Of a DNA stretch of 53,438 bases, positions 42,086 through 51,242 are shown piece by piece. The notes beneath the pieces were generated by a model. The model was not told the origin of the DNA, did no database searches, and saw nothing but the letters and a program-made list of their open reading frames with translations. Made by a program: the position numbers and the translations under genes. This stretch comes from Ectopseudomonas mendocina (GTDB lineage: Bacteria; Pseudomonadota; Gammaproteobacteria; Pseudomonadales; Pseudomonadaceae): assembly GCF_007049795.1 (NCBI RefSeq), contig NZ_SCFY01000029.1:1-53438 (forward strand). Direction: 5' to 3'. The stretch's first letter is position 1, and every line of letters begins with the position of its first letter.

Positions 42086-43612
42086 ATGCGCTCTCTGAAC
42101 CTACATCTGAAAGTCCTGATCACCCTGCTGGTGGCCTTGGGCGTTCTGATTACGGCATACCAAATCTTCATTCTCGGCATTCCGGTGACCGAGGACGAAA
42201 CCGACGATCTGTGGAACATCGATGCCAGGGTCGAATTCCAGGCGACGCCGCGTGAGCCGGTGAAACTGCAGATGTTCGTGCCGCCGCTGAACCAGGATTA
42301 CGTAAGCCTCAACGAGAGCTTCATTTCCAATAACTACGGCGTCAGCGTCAACCGTGTCGACGGCAACCGCCGCGTCACCTGGTCGGCCCGTCGCGCCAGC
42401 GGCAAACAAACCCTCTATTACCGCCTGGTACTGACCAAGCGTTACAGCGGTGAGCAGACACCTGCAAAAGGCCCGATCTTCCGCGACAGCATCCCGGTCG
42501 AAGGCCCTGAGAAGATTGCGGCCGAAGCCCTGCTGGCCCCGATTCGCCAGCACTCGGCCGACGTCGAGACCTTCATCAGCGAGACCATCAAGCGCGTCAA
42601 CAACGCCAACGACGATAACGTCAAGCTGCTGCTTGGCGGCGATGCCTCCACCGTCAACAAGGCCAAGGTCGTCGAGCTGCTGCTGTCCATCGCTCACGTG
42701 CCGATGGAACGCGTGCACACCATTCGCCTGCAAGCCGAAGTCGCTCAATCGCCAGAACTGTGGCTGCGCAGTTTCAACGGCCAGAAGTGGCTGTACTTCA
42801 ACCCCGAATCCGGTGAGCAAGGCCTGCCGGCCGACCGCCTAGTCTGGTGGATCGGCGATGGCGATCTGGTCAGCCTGGAAGGCGGTCGCCAAGCCTCTGT
42901 CAGCTTCAGCCTGAACAACAGCGAGATGAACGCTATCCGCCTGGCCAAGCTGACCGACGAGAACACCGACGCCAGCTTCCTCGAATACTCGCTATACGGC
43001 CTGCCGCTGCAGACCCAGCAGACGTTCATGATCATGGTGATGATCCCGATCGGCGTGCTGGTCATTCTGATTCTGCGCAACCTCGGCGGCCTGCAGACCC
43101 TGGGCACCTTCACTCCGGTTCTGATCGCCCTCGCCTTCCGCGAAACCCAACTAGGCTTCGGTATCTTCCTGTTCACGGTGATTACTGCGCTCGGCCTGTC
43201 ATTGCGCTCCTACCTGGAACATCTGAAGCTGCAGATGCTGCCGCGCCTGTCGGTAGTGCTGACCTTCGTCGTGGTACTGATCGCCGCCATCAGCCTGTTC
43301 AGCCACAAGCTGGGTCTCGAACGCGGTCTGTCGGTTGCGCTGTTCCCGATGGTGATTCTGACCATGACCATCGAGCGCCTGTCGATCACCTGGGAAGAGC
43401 GCGGTGGTGGCCACGCCTTCAAGGTCGCCATCGGCACCCTATTCGCCGCAACCATCGCCCACCTGCTGATGAGCGTGCCGGAGCTGGTGTACTTCGTGTT
43501 CACCTTCCCAGCCATCCTACTGATCCTGGTGGGCTTCATGCTGGCGATGGGTCGCTACCGTGGCTACCGCCTGACCGAACTGTTCCGTTTCAAAGCCTTC
43601 CTCAAGGACTAA
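42086..43612 (+). CDS. Inactive transglutaminase fused to 7TM domain
   Basis: A 508-residue membrane protein. An N-terminal membrane helix (LKVLITLLVALGVLITAYQI) is followed by a periplasmic transglutaminase-like domain (about 35-270), with no catalytic Cys in the expected place, then seven membrane helices (about 300-490, beginning QQTFMIMVMIPIGVLVILIL). It fits the domain set Transglut_i_TM plus 7TM_transglut. It probably recruits a substrate at the inner membrane for its neighbours. Its stop is four bases before the ATP-grasp gene. Confidence 0.85.
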   Translation: MRSLNLHLKVLITLLVALGVLITAYQIFILGIPVTEDETDDLWNIDARVEFQATPREPVKLQMFVPPLNQDYVSLNESFISNNYGVSVNRVDGNRRVTWSARRASGKQTLYYRLVLTKRYSGEQTPAKGPIFRDSIPVEGPEKIAAEALLAPIRQHSADVETFISETIKRVNNANDDNVKLLLGGDASTVNKAKVVELLLSIAHVPMERVHTIRLQAEVAQSPELWLRSFNGQKWLYFNPESGEQGLPADRLVWWIGDGDLVSLEGGRQASVSFSLNNSEMNAIRLAKLTDENTDASFLEYSLYGLPLQTQQTFMIMVMIPIGVLVILILRNLGGLQTLGTFTPVLIALAFRETQLGFGIFLFTVITALGLSLRSYLEHLKLQMLPRLSVVLTFVVVLIAAISLFSHKLGLERGLSVALFPMVILTMTIERLSITWEERGGGHAFKVAIGTLFAATIAHLLMSVPELVYFVFTFPAILLILVGFMLAMGRYRGYRLTELFRFKAFLKD

Positions 43613-43616
43613 GACC

Positions 43617-44603
43617 ATGTTCGGCCTCATCAAGACGTGGAAGGCCCTTGAAGCCAAAGGCATCATGGGCATCAACCGACGCAATGCAGACTACGTGCTG
43701 AAGTACAACAAACGGCACCTGTACCCGATCGTCGACGACAAGATCATCACCAAGGAGCGGGCCATCAAGGCCGGCATCGATGTGCCGGAAATGTACGGCG
43801 TCATCGAGACCGAGAAGGATATCGACAAGCTCGATCAGATCATTGCCGGGCGCAATGACTTCGTGATCAAGCCGGCGCAAGGCGCTGGCGGTGATGGCAT
43901 CACCGTTATCGCCGACCGCTTCGAGGATCGTTTCAAGACGGTATCCGGCAAGATCGTCAGCCACGAGGAGCTGGAGCAGCAGATCTCCAGCATCCTCTCC
44001 GGGTTGTATTCGCTCGGTGGTCACCGTGACCGTGCGCTGATCGAATACCGGGTCACCCCGGACACCATCTTCAAGAGCATCAGCTACGAAGGCGTGCCGG
44101 ACATCCGCATCATCGTGCTGATGGGCTACCCGGTGATGGCCATGCTGCGCCTGCCGACACGTCAGTCCAATGGCAAGGCCAACCTGCACCAGGGCGCCAT
44201 TGGTGTCGGTGTCGACCTGGCCACTGGTATTACCCTGCGTGGTACCTGGCTGAACAACAAGATCAGCAAGCACCCGGACACCACCAACGCAGTAGACGGT
44301 GTGCAACTGCCCAACTGGGACGGCTTCATGAAGCTCGCCGCCGGCTGCTATGAGTTGTGCGGCCTGGGTTACATCGGTGTGGACATGGTGCTGGATCAGG
44401 ACAAGGGCCCGCTGATTCTCGAGCTCAACGCCCGCCCCGGGCTGAACATCCAGATTGCCAACGACTGTGGCCTGACCCACCGCACCCATGCCGTGGAAGC
44501 GCGCCTGGAAGAGCTGAAAGCCAAAGGCATTCAGGAAGACGCCGAAGAGCGCGTGCGTTTCTCCCAGGAACTGTTCGGTCACGTCGCCAGCAAGGAAGTC
44601 TGA
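43617..44603 (+). CDS. ATP-grasp ligase (RimK/alpha-L-glutamate ligase-like)
   Basis: A 328-residue cytoplasmic protein. ATP-grasp features: NDFVIKPAQGAGGDGITVIA (ATP-binding strand and loop, about 82-101), EYRVTPDTIFKSISYEG and the metal/ATP end region LILELNARPGLNIQIANDCG. It should form an amide bond between a carboxylate and an amino group using ATP, by analogy with RimK. The substrate is unknown. Third gene of a tight operon with the retropepsin-like and transglutaminase/7TM genes; similar trios are found next to ppsR homologues in other Pseudomonas. Confidence 0.85.
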   Translation: MFGLIKTWKALEAKGIMGINRRNADYVLKYNKRHLYPIVDDKIITKERAIKAGIDVPEMYGVIETEKDIDKLDQIIAGRNDFVIKPAQGAGGDGITVIADRFEDRFKTVSGKIVSHEELEQQISSILSGLYSLGGHRDRALIEYRVTPDTIFKSISYEGVPDIRIIVLMGYPVMAMLRLPTRQSNGKANLHQGAIGVGVDLATGITLRGTWLNNKISKHPDTTNAVDGVQLPNWDGFMKLAAGCYELCGLGYIGVDMVLDQDKGPLILELNARPGLNIQIANDCGLTHRTHAVEARLEELKAKGIQEDAEERVRFSQELFGHVASKEV

Positions 44604-44628
44604 CCGACCAACAGCCCAGCCCATCACT

Positions 44629-44662
44629 CAGCAGCAGCCTGCGTTCGTCCAGGCTGCTGCTG
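44629..44662 (+). terminator. Hairpin after the ATP-grasp gene
   Basis: CAGCAGCAGCCTG (44629-44641) and its exact complement (44650-44662) form a 13-bp stem with an 8-base loop. The T-tract is poor, so it may be a terminator or an mRNA-end stabiliser. Confidence 0.6.
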
Positions 44663-44784
44663 ATTCAAGTCCTCTCAACCCAACCTCATGCCTCTGAAAA
44701 TCGCCTCTTCATGCCAGGCAAAGCCCTAGGATGAATGCAGGCTGCGGACTACAATCGCGCATCTGCCTCTTTCGACTGCCACGC

Positions 44785-46143
44785 ATGCCCAGCTGCTCTC
44801 TGCACCCTCTTCCCTACCGCACCGATCCCTGCGACTACTTCCAGCGCATTCGCCAGGCCCCCGGTGCCGTACTGCTGGATGCCGGGCGACCGAGTGCCAA
44901 GCGTGGACGCTATGACCTTATGAGCGCCTGGCCATTGGCAGAACTGGCGCCCATGTCCGACGAATCGGCCAACGATTTTCTGCAACGCCTGCGAGGCGCA
45001 TTACAGAGCCTTGGGCCCGCTGATGCACCCACGCCGCCGGAGCTGCCATTCGTCGGTGGTTTGATCGGTTACCTGTCTTATGACTTCGGCCGCCGCCTGG
45101 AAGTGCTACCCGAGCACAGCGCCGATGATCTCGATCTTGAGGATGCGCGCTTCGGGCTCTACGCCTGGGCGCTGATCAGCGATCATCAGCTGGAGACCAG
45201 CGCCCTGCTGTTTCACCCGGCACTGCCAGAGGCAGAGCGCCAGCGCCTGCAAACGCTGTTCGAAGCGGCGCATAGCGAAGCGCCTGCGCCCTTCCACCTG
45301 ACCCAGCCGTTCCAGGCCGCTATCGACCAGCACCGTTATCGCCAGGCGATCGAACGCATCCAGGGCTACATCCTCGCCGGCGATTGCTATCAGGTGAACT
45401 TCGCCCAGCGCTTTCAGGCACCCTGCTCAGGCGACCCCTGGGGCGCTTACCTGGCACTGCGCCAGGCCTGCCCAACACCTTTCTCGGGATTCCAGAGTCT
45501 AGGCAATGGTGATGCCATTCTCAGCCTGTCGCCCGAGCGCTTTCTCAAGGTCAGCGACGGTCAGGTGGAAACCCGCCCGATCAAAGGCACGCGGCGCCGC
45601 GGCCGTGACGCTGAGGACGATCAGGCGCAGGCACAGGAGCTGCTGGAAAGCTGCAAGGATCGCGCCGAGAACCTGATGATCGTCGACCTGCTGCGCAACG
45701 ATCTCGGCCGCAGTTGCCGCATCGGCTCGGTGAAGGTGCCGGAGCTGTTCGCCCTAGAGAGCTATCCCAACGTGCATCACCTGGTCAGTTGCGTCACCGC
45801 CGAGCTTGCGCCTGGCAAGGATGCGCTGGACCTGATCGCCTGCAGTTTCCCCGGCGGCTCCATCACCGGCGCACCGAAGATCCGCGCCATGCAGATCATC
45901 GATGAGCTCGAGCCGACCCGGCGCGGGCTCTACTGCGGCTCGCTCCTGTATCTCGACGTGCGCGGCGAGATGGACAGTTCCATTGCCATTCGCAGCCTGC
46001 TGGTCAAGGACGGCAAGATCAGCTGCTGGGGCGGTGGTGGCATCGTCGCCGACTCCAACTGGCAGGCCGAGTATCAGGAGTCCATCACCAAGGTGAAGGT
46101 GCTGCTGGAAACGCTGGAAGGCCTGCCAGCCACAACCGAATAA
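44785..46143 (+). CDS. pabB: Aminodeoxychorismate synthase component I
   Basis: A 452-residue chorismate-binding enzyme from ATG 44785. It includes GDCYQVNFAQRF, the conserved PIKGTRRRGRD (about 271-281), DLLRNDLGRSC and the C-terminal FPGGSITGAPKIRAM with catalytic residues. PabB aminates chorismate to ADC on the way to folate. It is not TrpE because the feedback-binding and length features fit PabB; the distinction is by memory of gene context. Ends before a bidirectional terminator. Confidence 0.88.
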   Translation: MPSCSLHPLPYRTDPCDYFQRIRQAPGAVLLDAGRPSAKRGRYDLMSAWPLAELAPMSDESANDFLQRLRGALQSLGPADAPTPPELPFVGGLIGYLSYDFGRRLEVLPEHSADDLDLEDARFGLYAWALISDHQLETSALLFHPALPEAERQRLQTLFEAAHSEAPAPFHLTQPFQAAIDQHRYRQAIERIQGYILAGDCYQVNFAQRFQAPCSGDPWGAYLALRQACPTPFSGFQSLGNGDAILSLSPERFLKVSDGQVETRPIKGTRRRGRDAEDDQAQAQELLESCKDRAENLMIVDLLRNDLGRSCRIGSVKVPELFALESYPNVHHLVSCVTAELAPGKDALDLIACSFPGGSITGAPKIRAMQIIDELEPTRRGLYCGSLLYLDVRGEMDSSIAIRSLLVKDGKISCWGGGGIVADSNWQAEYQESITKVKVLLETLEGLPATTE

Positions 46144-46155
46144 GTACCCCAAATG

Positions 46156-46183
46156 AAAAACGCCGCGATTTCGCGGCGTTTTT
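46156..46183. terminator. Bidirectional terminator between pabB and thrH
   Basis: AAAAACGCCGCGA-TT-TCGCGGCGTTTTT: a perfect stem with T-runs on both strands. Confidence 0.9.
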
Positions 46184-46195
46184 CATGCATCGGCG

Positions 46196-46813
46196 TTACA
46201 GACTCAGCTTGCGATTCGACGCCTTGAGGAACTCTTGCTTGAGCGCCTTGAAGGTGTGCACGGCAGGGAATTGCGGGAACTCGCGAATGACGTTTTCCGG
46301 CGCATGGAACAGGATGCCGGCATGGGCTTCGCTGAGCATGGTGGTGTCGTTGTAAGAGTCACCAGCCGCGATCACGCGATAGTAGAGGCTCTTGAAGGCG
46401 AGAACGGATTGGCGCTTGGGGTCCTTCTGGCGCAGTTGGTAGCTGACCACACGATCGCTCTCGTCGGTGATCAGGCGGTGGCACAACAGCGTCGGGAAAC
46501 CCAGCTGACGCATCAGCGGCTGGGAGAACTCATAGAAGGTGTCCGAGAGAATCACCACCTGGAAACGCTCACGCAGCCAGTCGACGAACTCCACAGCGCC
46601 ATCGAGCGGCTTCAGGGTAGCGATGACGTCCTGGATGTCTTTGAGCTTCAGGCCGTGCTCATCGAGAATGCGCAGGCGCTGCTGCATCAGCACGTCATAA
46701 TCGGGGATGTCGCGGGTGGTCGCCTTGAGCGACTCGATGCCGGTTTTTTCCGCAAAGGCGATCCAGATTTCCGGAACCAGAACACCTTCCAGGTCGAGAC
46801 ACGCGATTTCCAA
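46196..46813 (-). CDS. thrH: Phosphoserine/homoserine phosphotransferase ThrH
   Basis: A 205-residue HAD-superfamily enzyme. The first motif is CLDLEGVLVPE with the nucleophile Asp, motif II is ILSDTFYE, Lys in KDPKRQSVLAFK and motif III AAGDSYNDTTML. ThrH dephosphorylates phosphoserine and can transfer the phosphate to homoserine, joining serine and threonine metabolism. The start is TTG 46813, giving MEIACLDLEG and exactly the 205 residues of P. aeruginosa ThrH; longer starts add a nonconserved leader. Confidence 0.92.
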   Translation of the reverse strand: MEIACLDLEGVLVPEIWIAFAEKTGIESLKATTRDIPDYDVLMQQRLRILDEHGLKLKDIQDVIATLKPLDGAVEFVDWLRERFQVVILSDTFYEFSQPLMRQLGFPTLLCHRLITDESDRVVSYQLRQKDPKRQSVLAFKSLYYRVIAAGDSYNDTTMLSEAHAGILFHAPENVIREFPQFPAVHTFKALKQEFLKASNRKLSL

Positions 46814-46988
46814 AGGCCACTCCTCGGTTGAGCCAAAAAAGAGCCGGCACTCTAGCCGCTGGGCTTGGTTGGCGCAATGCGACCTGCTTATAACTGGAAT
46901 GAAGAACATCAAGCGTCTTAGTTATTTAGCCGCATAACCTGCCTTTGCTACCATCGCGCCCTCACGCACACGATCTGGAGTCCTCACC

Positions 46989-47609
46989 ATGGAACTCGAC
47001 CTGGACGCGCTCAACGCCGAATTCGGCAACCAGCCAGAAAAGCTGGTTCAATGGGCCATCGGACTGGGCAAACCCGCCATCTGCACCACCAACTTCCGCC
47101 CCTTTGAAGCGGTGATCCTGCATATGGTCAGCCAGGTCAAACCGGATATCCCGGTAGTCTGGATGGACAGTGGCTACAACACCGAGGCCACCTACCGCTT
47201 CGCCGATGAAGTGGCCCGCAAGCTCAACCTCAACCTCATCACCTACCTGCCCAAGCGTTCGCGTGCGCATCGCGAAGCCATCGACGGCCCGGTACCCGCC
47301 CTGGATGATCCGCGTCACGCAGCGTTCACCGAAGAGGTGAAACTCGAGCCGTTCGCCCGCGCCCTACGCGAGACTGCTCCGAGCGTCTGGTTCACCGCCC
47401 TACGTGCGACCGACACCGCAGTGCGCGCGCAGATGGAGCCGATCAGCATCAACCCGGACGGTCTGATCAAGGTTGCTCCGTTGCTGCACTGGTCGTCCAA
47501 GGATCTGTATCAGTACCTGGTCGCCCATGATCTGCCGAACGAATTCGATTACTTCGACCCGACCAAGGGCGAAGACAATCGCGAGTGCGGCCTGCACCTG
47601 AGCCACTGA
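46989..47609 (+). CDS. cysH: Short, divergent PAPS/APS reductase-like protein (CysH family)
   Basis: A 206-residue protein. Shared with CysH: VWMDSGYNTEATYRF (like DTGxxxxETYRF), the C-terminal ECGLH with the catalytic Cys, and KVAPLLHWSSKDLYQYL. Unlike P. aeruginosa APS reductase (about 267 residues) it lacks the CC … CxxC cluster cysteines, and the PP-loop region reads TTNFRPFEAV instead of SFSG. The RREQS-type substrate loop is replaced by RATDTAV. It may be a PAPS-type reductase or a changed-function relative. Start ATG 46989; upstream of cysB on the other strand. Confidence 0.75.
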   Translation: MELDLDALNAEFGNQPEKLVQWAIGLGKPAICTTNFRPFEAVILHMVSQVKPDIPVVWMDSGYNTEATYRFADEVARKLNLNLITYLPKRSRAHREAIDGPVPALDDPRHAAFTEEVKLEPFARALRETAPSVWFTALRATDTAVRAQMEPISINPDGLIKVAPLLHWSSKDLYQYLVAHDLPNEFDYFDPTKGEDNRECGLHLSH

Positions 47610-47628
47610 TCACGCTCATGCAGCAACG

Positions 47629-47656
47629 AAAATGGCGCCCATTGGGCGCCATTTTT
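47629..47656. terminator. Bidirectional terminator between cysH-like gene and cysB
   Basis: AAAATGGCGCCC-ATT-GGGCGCCATTTTT forms a 9-12 bp stem with T-runs on both strands, between convergent genes. Confidence 0.85.
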
Positions 47657-47672
47657 CGTTTCAGAGCAGGCT

Positions 47673-48647
47673 TCAGTGCATCGGCAGTTCGACGCCGCTG
47701 AACAACTCTTCCAGCTCGGACTTATTGTGGCACTGCACGGCTTTGGCCAGCATGTCGCGTGTCAGGTGCGGGGCGAAACGCTCGATGAAATCGCACATGA
47801 AGCCACGCAGGAAGGTGCCGCGACGGAAACCGATCTTAGTCACGCTGGGCTCGAACAGATCATCGGCATCGAGCACCACCAGATCCGGATCGAGCTTGGC
47901 GTCGACAGCCATCTTGGCCACGATGCCCACACCCAGGTTCAGGCGCACATAGGTCTTGATCACGTCGGCATCGGCTGCGGTGAACACCACCTTGGGCGTC
48001 AGGCCACGATGACTGAAGGCCTCGTCCAGTTTCGAACGACCGGTGAAGCCGAATACGTAAGTGACGATGGGGTGCTCGGCCAGCGCTTCGAGGGTCAACT
48101 TCGGCAGCTTGGTCAGCGGATGCCCCTGCGGCACCACCACGCAGCGGTTCCAGCGGTAGCAAGGCATCATGATCAGGTCGTTGAACATCTCCAGGCCTTC
48201 GGTGGCGATGGCGAAATCCACACTACCGTCGGCCGCCATTTCGGCGATCTGCGTCGGCGTGCCCTGATGCATGTGCAGAGCGACGTCCGGGTACTGCTTG
48301 ATGAACGCACTGATCACCGGCGGCAGGGCATAGCGCGCCTGGGTATGGGTGGTGGCGATGGACAGGGTGCCCTTCTTCTCGTTGGAGAACTCCTGGGCAA
48401 TCTGCTTGATGCTCTCGACCTTGCGCAGTATCTCGCCGGCCGTTGTGATGATGCGCTCCCCGGCTGGGGTCACGCGGGTCAGGTGCTTGCCGCTGCGGGC
48501 GAAAACTTCCACGCCCAGCTCATCCTCGAGCAAGCGAATCTGCTTGCTGATCCCTGGTTGCGAGGTGTACAGGCTCTGAGCGGTAGCCGATACGTTGAGG
48601 TCGTGGTGCGCAACTTCCCAGATGTAGCGCAATTGCTGAAGCTTCAT
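47673..48647 (-). CDS. cysB: LysR-type regulator CysB
   Basis: A 324-residue LysR-family activator of sulfur assimilation. The N-terminal HTH (LRYIWEVAHHDLNVSATAQS, then YTSQPGISKQIRLLEDELGV) and effector domain (VYGFTGRSKLD-like FGFTGRSKLDEAFSHRGL) match CysB. N-acetylserine is the usual inducer and thiosulfate/sulfide the anti-inducer. Next to the CysH-like gene it probably regulates. Confidence 0.94.
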   Translation of the reverse strand: MKLQQLRYIWEVAHHDLNVSATAQSLYTSQPGISKQIRLLEDELGVEVFARSGKHLTRVTPAGERIITTAGEILRKVESIKQIAQEFSNEKKGTLSIATTHTQARYALPPVISAFIKQYPDVALHMHQGTPTQIAEMAADGSVDFAIATEGLEMFNDLIMMPCYRWNRCVVVPQGHPLTKLPKLTLEALAEHPIVTYVFGFTGRSKLDEAFSHRGLTPKVVFTAADADVIKTYVRLNLGVGIVAKMAVDAKLDPDLVVLDADDLFEPSVTKIGFRRGTFLRGFMCDFIERFAPHLTRDMLAKAVQCHNKSELEELFSGVELPMH

Positions 48648-48753
48648 AGATTTCCCTCAGAGCAGTAAGGCAGGCCAACAGCCGCCAATGCCGTATATAA
48701 CCATATTATTTGTTTAATAGAACAGCCTAGAACTTTTTATTATTTACCCCTTT

Positions 48754-49254
48754 TTACAAATCTCCATGCCCACGGTGTTGCAGCATGGGCACCAGATACA
48801 CCGGTGCTTCCGACAATTGCACGATCCGTGCGGCGGTGCGACCCAGCGGCACGGCCAAGTCCGCACCATGGCTGTGACTGCCTACGACCAGCAGATCCAC
48901 CCCAAGTTTCTGCGCCTCCTCAAGAATCATCGCCGGCGGGTCCCCTTGCAGCACCCGCACAGCACGAATCAGTTCGAGATCCTGCTGAGCATCACCCAAC
49001 TCGTCGCGAAATCCCTCCAGCACACGCTGCTCGATGCTGGCCATGACCGTGCTCAACCCATTGCGACGAAGCTCCCCGAGGGTTTCTTCATCCAGATAGG
49101 TCTGCAGCACGGACTCAGCGAACAACCCCATGGGTTCAACCGCATGCACCACATACAGATCAGCCTTGAAGCTACGGCTCATGGCAAGGGCGTGCTGCAG
49201 CACATAGGAAGCATAAAGCCCCAGATCGGTGGCATAGAGTATCGAACGGATCAC
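48754..49254 (-). CDS. Universal stress protein (UspA-type)
   Basis: A 166-residue UspA-fold protein: N-terminal strand MIRSILYATDLGLYASYVLQ, then the ATP-binding loop VVGSHSHGADLAVPLGRTAA (about 124-143; pattern G-2X-G-9X-G-T). Role likely in stress survival; partner unknown. GAGGAGGCC ribosome binding site before ATG 49254. Confidence 0.85.
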   Translation of the reverse strand: MIRSILYATDLGLYASYVLQHALAMSRSFKADLYVVHAVEPMGLFAESVLQTYLDEETLGELRRNGLSTVMASIEQRVLEGFRDELGDAQQDLELIRAVRVLQGDPPAMILEEAQKLGVDLLVVGSHSHGADLAVPLGRTAARIVQLSEAPVYLVPMLQHRGHGDL

Positions 49255-49377
49255 ACGGCCTCCTCGACTGCTGGCGCAGGCCCTTCATTGAGCTTAGCAG
49301 CGCATCAGACAAAGCAAGATTGGCAGCGTTATTTAGGACGAATGGCTATATGCAGGCGCTTGAGCACCAGCTTCGGC

Positions 49378-50283
49378 TCAGGGCAGCAACTCGTTGCTCA
49401 CCCCATGCGGGACATGACCAGTGGCGACCACTTGGCGCGTCTTTTCGCAGTGTCCGGTCTGATCGTCGAAGAACACGTCGGCGGCGAAGGCTTCGAGCAC
49501 CGCTGACTTGTCCAGACCACCGAGGAAGAAGGATTCGTCTAAGCGAATATTCCATTCCCGCAGGGTGCGAATCACCCGCTCATGCGCCGGCGCCGAACGT
49601 GCGGTGACCAACGCGGTACGGATCGGGCAGTCTGCCTCGGGAAACTCCTGCTGCAGGCTGTGCAGAGCCGCCAGGAAGGGTTTGAAAGGCCCGCCCAGCA
49701 GCGCCTGCCTTGCGGCTTCGCGCTCATGATCCTGGAAGGCGTTGAGACCGCCACTCTGGTAGACGCGCTCGGAATCGTCGGAGAACAGCACGGCGTCGCC
49801 ATCGAAGGCGATGCGCAGTTCGTTGCTGTTCGCCCGCCGCGCGCCACCGGAAAGCAGCGTGGCTGCGCCGAAACCGGCCTTCAGTGCATTGCGCACATCG
49901 TCGGCATGAGTAGACAGAAACAGATGACAGCCAAAGGCTGCCAGATAAGGGTCGGGGCTACGGCCCCCCACGAAGGCGGCGCGGGATATGCCGAGGCCGT
50001 AGTGCTGGATCGAGTTGAACGCGCGCAACCCGGTATCGGCACTGTTGCGCGACACCAGGATGACTTCCACACGCTGCTCGCTGAGACGCGTGTTGAGACC
50101 CAGTAGCTTCTCCACCAGAGGAAAGGCGTCGCCCGGCATCAGCACTTCGTCTTCATGCTCGATCTGATAGCGGCGATAGGCCTCCACGCCTTCGCTTTCG
50201 TAGATCTGGTGGCTTTCGCTCAGATCGAAAAGCGCCCGCGAAGAGATCGCCAGCACCAGTTTGTCCCCCAGCCCCTTACCCAT
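49378..50283 (-). CDS. Cytosolic 5'-nucleotidase-like HAD protein
   Basis: A 301-residue protein of the 5'-nucleotidase family related to eukaryotic NT5C1 (PF06189). Regions include LVLAISSRALFDLSESHQIY, VSRNSADTGLRAFNSIQHYG, RIAFDGDAVLFSDDSERVYQ with the DGD acidic motif and LFLSTHADDVRNALKAG; the last part FFDDQTGHCE probably closes the active site. It would dephosphorylate nucleoside monophosphates. Two bases separate it from the panE-like gene upstream. Confidence 0.85.
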   Translation of the reverse strand: MGKGLGDKLVLAISSRALFDLSESHQIYESEGVEAYRRYQIEHEDEVLMPGDAFPLVEKLLGLNTRLSEQRVEVILVSRNSADTGLRAFNSIQHYGLGISRAAFVGGRSPDPYLAAFGCHLFLSTHADDVRNALKAGFGAATLLSGGARRANSNELRIAFDGDAVLFSDDSERVYQSGGLNAFQDHEREAARQALLGGPFKPFLAALHSLQQEFPEADCPIRTALVTARSAPAHERVIRTLREWNIRLDESFFLGGLDKSAVLEAFAADVFFDDQTGHCEKTRQVVATGHVPHGVSNELLP

Positions 50284-50285
50284 AC

Positions 50286-51242
50286 TTAGGCCTCCTGGCG
50301 AGCCTGAATGAACCGCAGCGCCTGATACAGAGCGCGCACCTTGGGCATATCGAAACCCACTGCGTCCGCAGCCGCCAGTGGCGCCTCGTAGATGGCATGC
50401 AGTTCCGCCACGCGGCCCTGGGCGAAATCGTGGTACATGCTCGGCAGGTAATCAGGCATGCGCTGAGTGGCGGCCAGCAATTTGTCTGCGTAGCTGTCCG
50501 GCATGCTGTAGCCCAGCGCCTGAGCGGCCTGCACCACCTCCTGCATCAGGTCAGCGATCAACGCACGACTGTCGGGATTGCCCATCAGGCGCTGCGTGTC
50601 GGCATCGAGCAACACCGACAGACCGTTATAAGGGATATTCCACACCAGCTTCTGCCAGCGCGTTTGCGCCAGATCGCGCATCGCCGCGGAATCCAGGCCG
50701 GTACTGCGCATCAGGCTGGCGCCCTCCTCGGCCAGCGCCAGGCGCGCCTCGTCGTCGGCCAGAGGGCCCGAGTGATAGGCCAGATTGATCGCCCCCAGCG
50801 CCTGATGTTCGATCACGCCCGGGGCACTACGATGAGCACAGATGTAGCAGAGCCCGCCTAGCAGGTGCAGGTCGTCGGGCAACAGTGGGCGCAGCTCATC
50901 TTCCACTGCCAGGCCATTTTGCAGCAGCACCACCTTGGCGCCTGGCCCTGCTGCCTTGGCAATTAGCGGCGCCAGCTCGGCATTGGCGGTGGTCTTGGTG
51001 CCCACCAGTAACCAGTCGCAGGGCGGCATCTCGTCGACATGCTGGTAGGCCTGTACCTGAGCCAGGTTCAGTGCACCATGTACCGCACTGTTCAACTGCA
51101 GGCCTCGCTCGACCACCGCGCCATACTCGCTGCGCAGCAGAAAGTGCACGTCATGGCCAGCGCGAGCCAGCATCGTTCCGTAGAAACCGCCAATGGCACC
51201 GGTGCCGATGATACCAATACGCGGCGTGGGGGATTGAGACAT
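50286..51242 (-). CDS. 2-dehydropantoate 2-reductase family protein
   Basis: A 318-residue oxidoreductase: NADPH-binding IGIIGTGAIGGFYGTML (residues 8-24), LLVGTKTTANAELAPLI, LQNGLAVEDEL and the C-terminal helical domain starting WQKLVWNIPYNGLSVLLDAD with catalytic Lys. PanE makes pantoate for coenzyme A; Pseudomonas have several paralogues, so this one may act on another 2-keto acid. Its ATG overlaps the stop of the thioredoxin-like gene. Confidence 0.83.
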   Translation of the reverse strand: MSQSPTPRIGIIGTGAIGGFYGTMLARAGHDVHFLLRSEYGAVVERGLQLNSAVHGALNLAQVQAYQHVDEMPPCDWLLVGTKTTANAELAPLIAKAAGPGAKVVLLQNGLAVEDELRPLLPDDLHLLGGLCYICAHRSAPGVIEHQALGAINLAYHSGPLADDEARLALAEEGASLMRSTGLDSAAMRDLAQTRWQKLVWNIPYNGLSVLLDADTQRLMGNPDSRALIADLMQEVVQAAQALGYSMPDSYADKLLAATQRMPDYLPSMYHDFAQGRVAELHAIYEAPLAAADAVGFDMPKVRALYQALRFIQARQEA

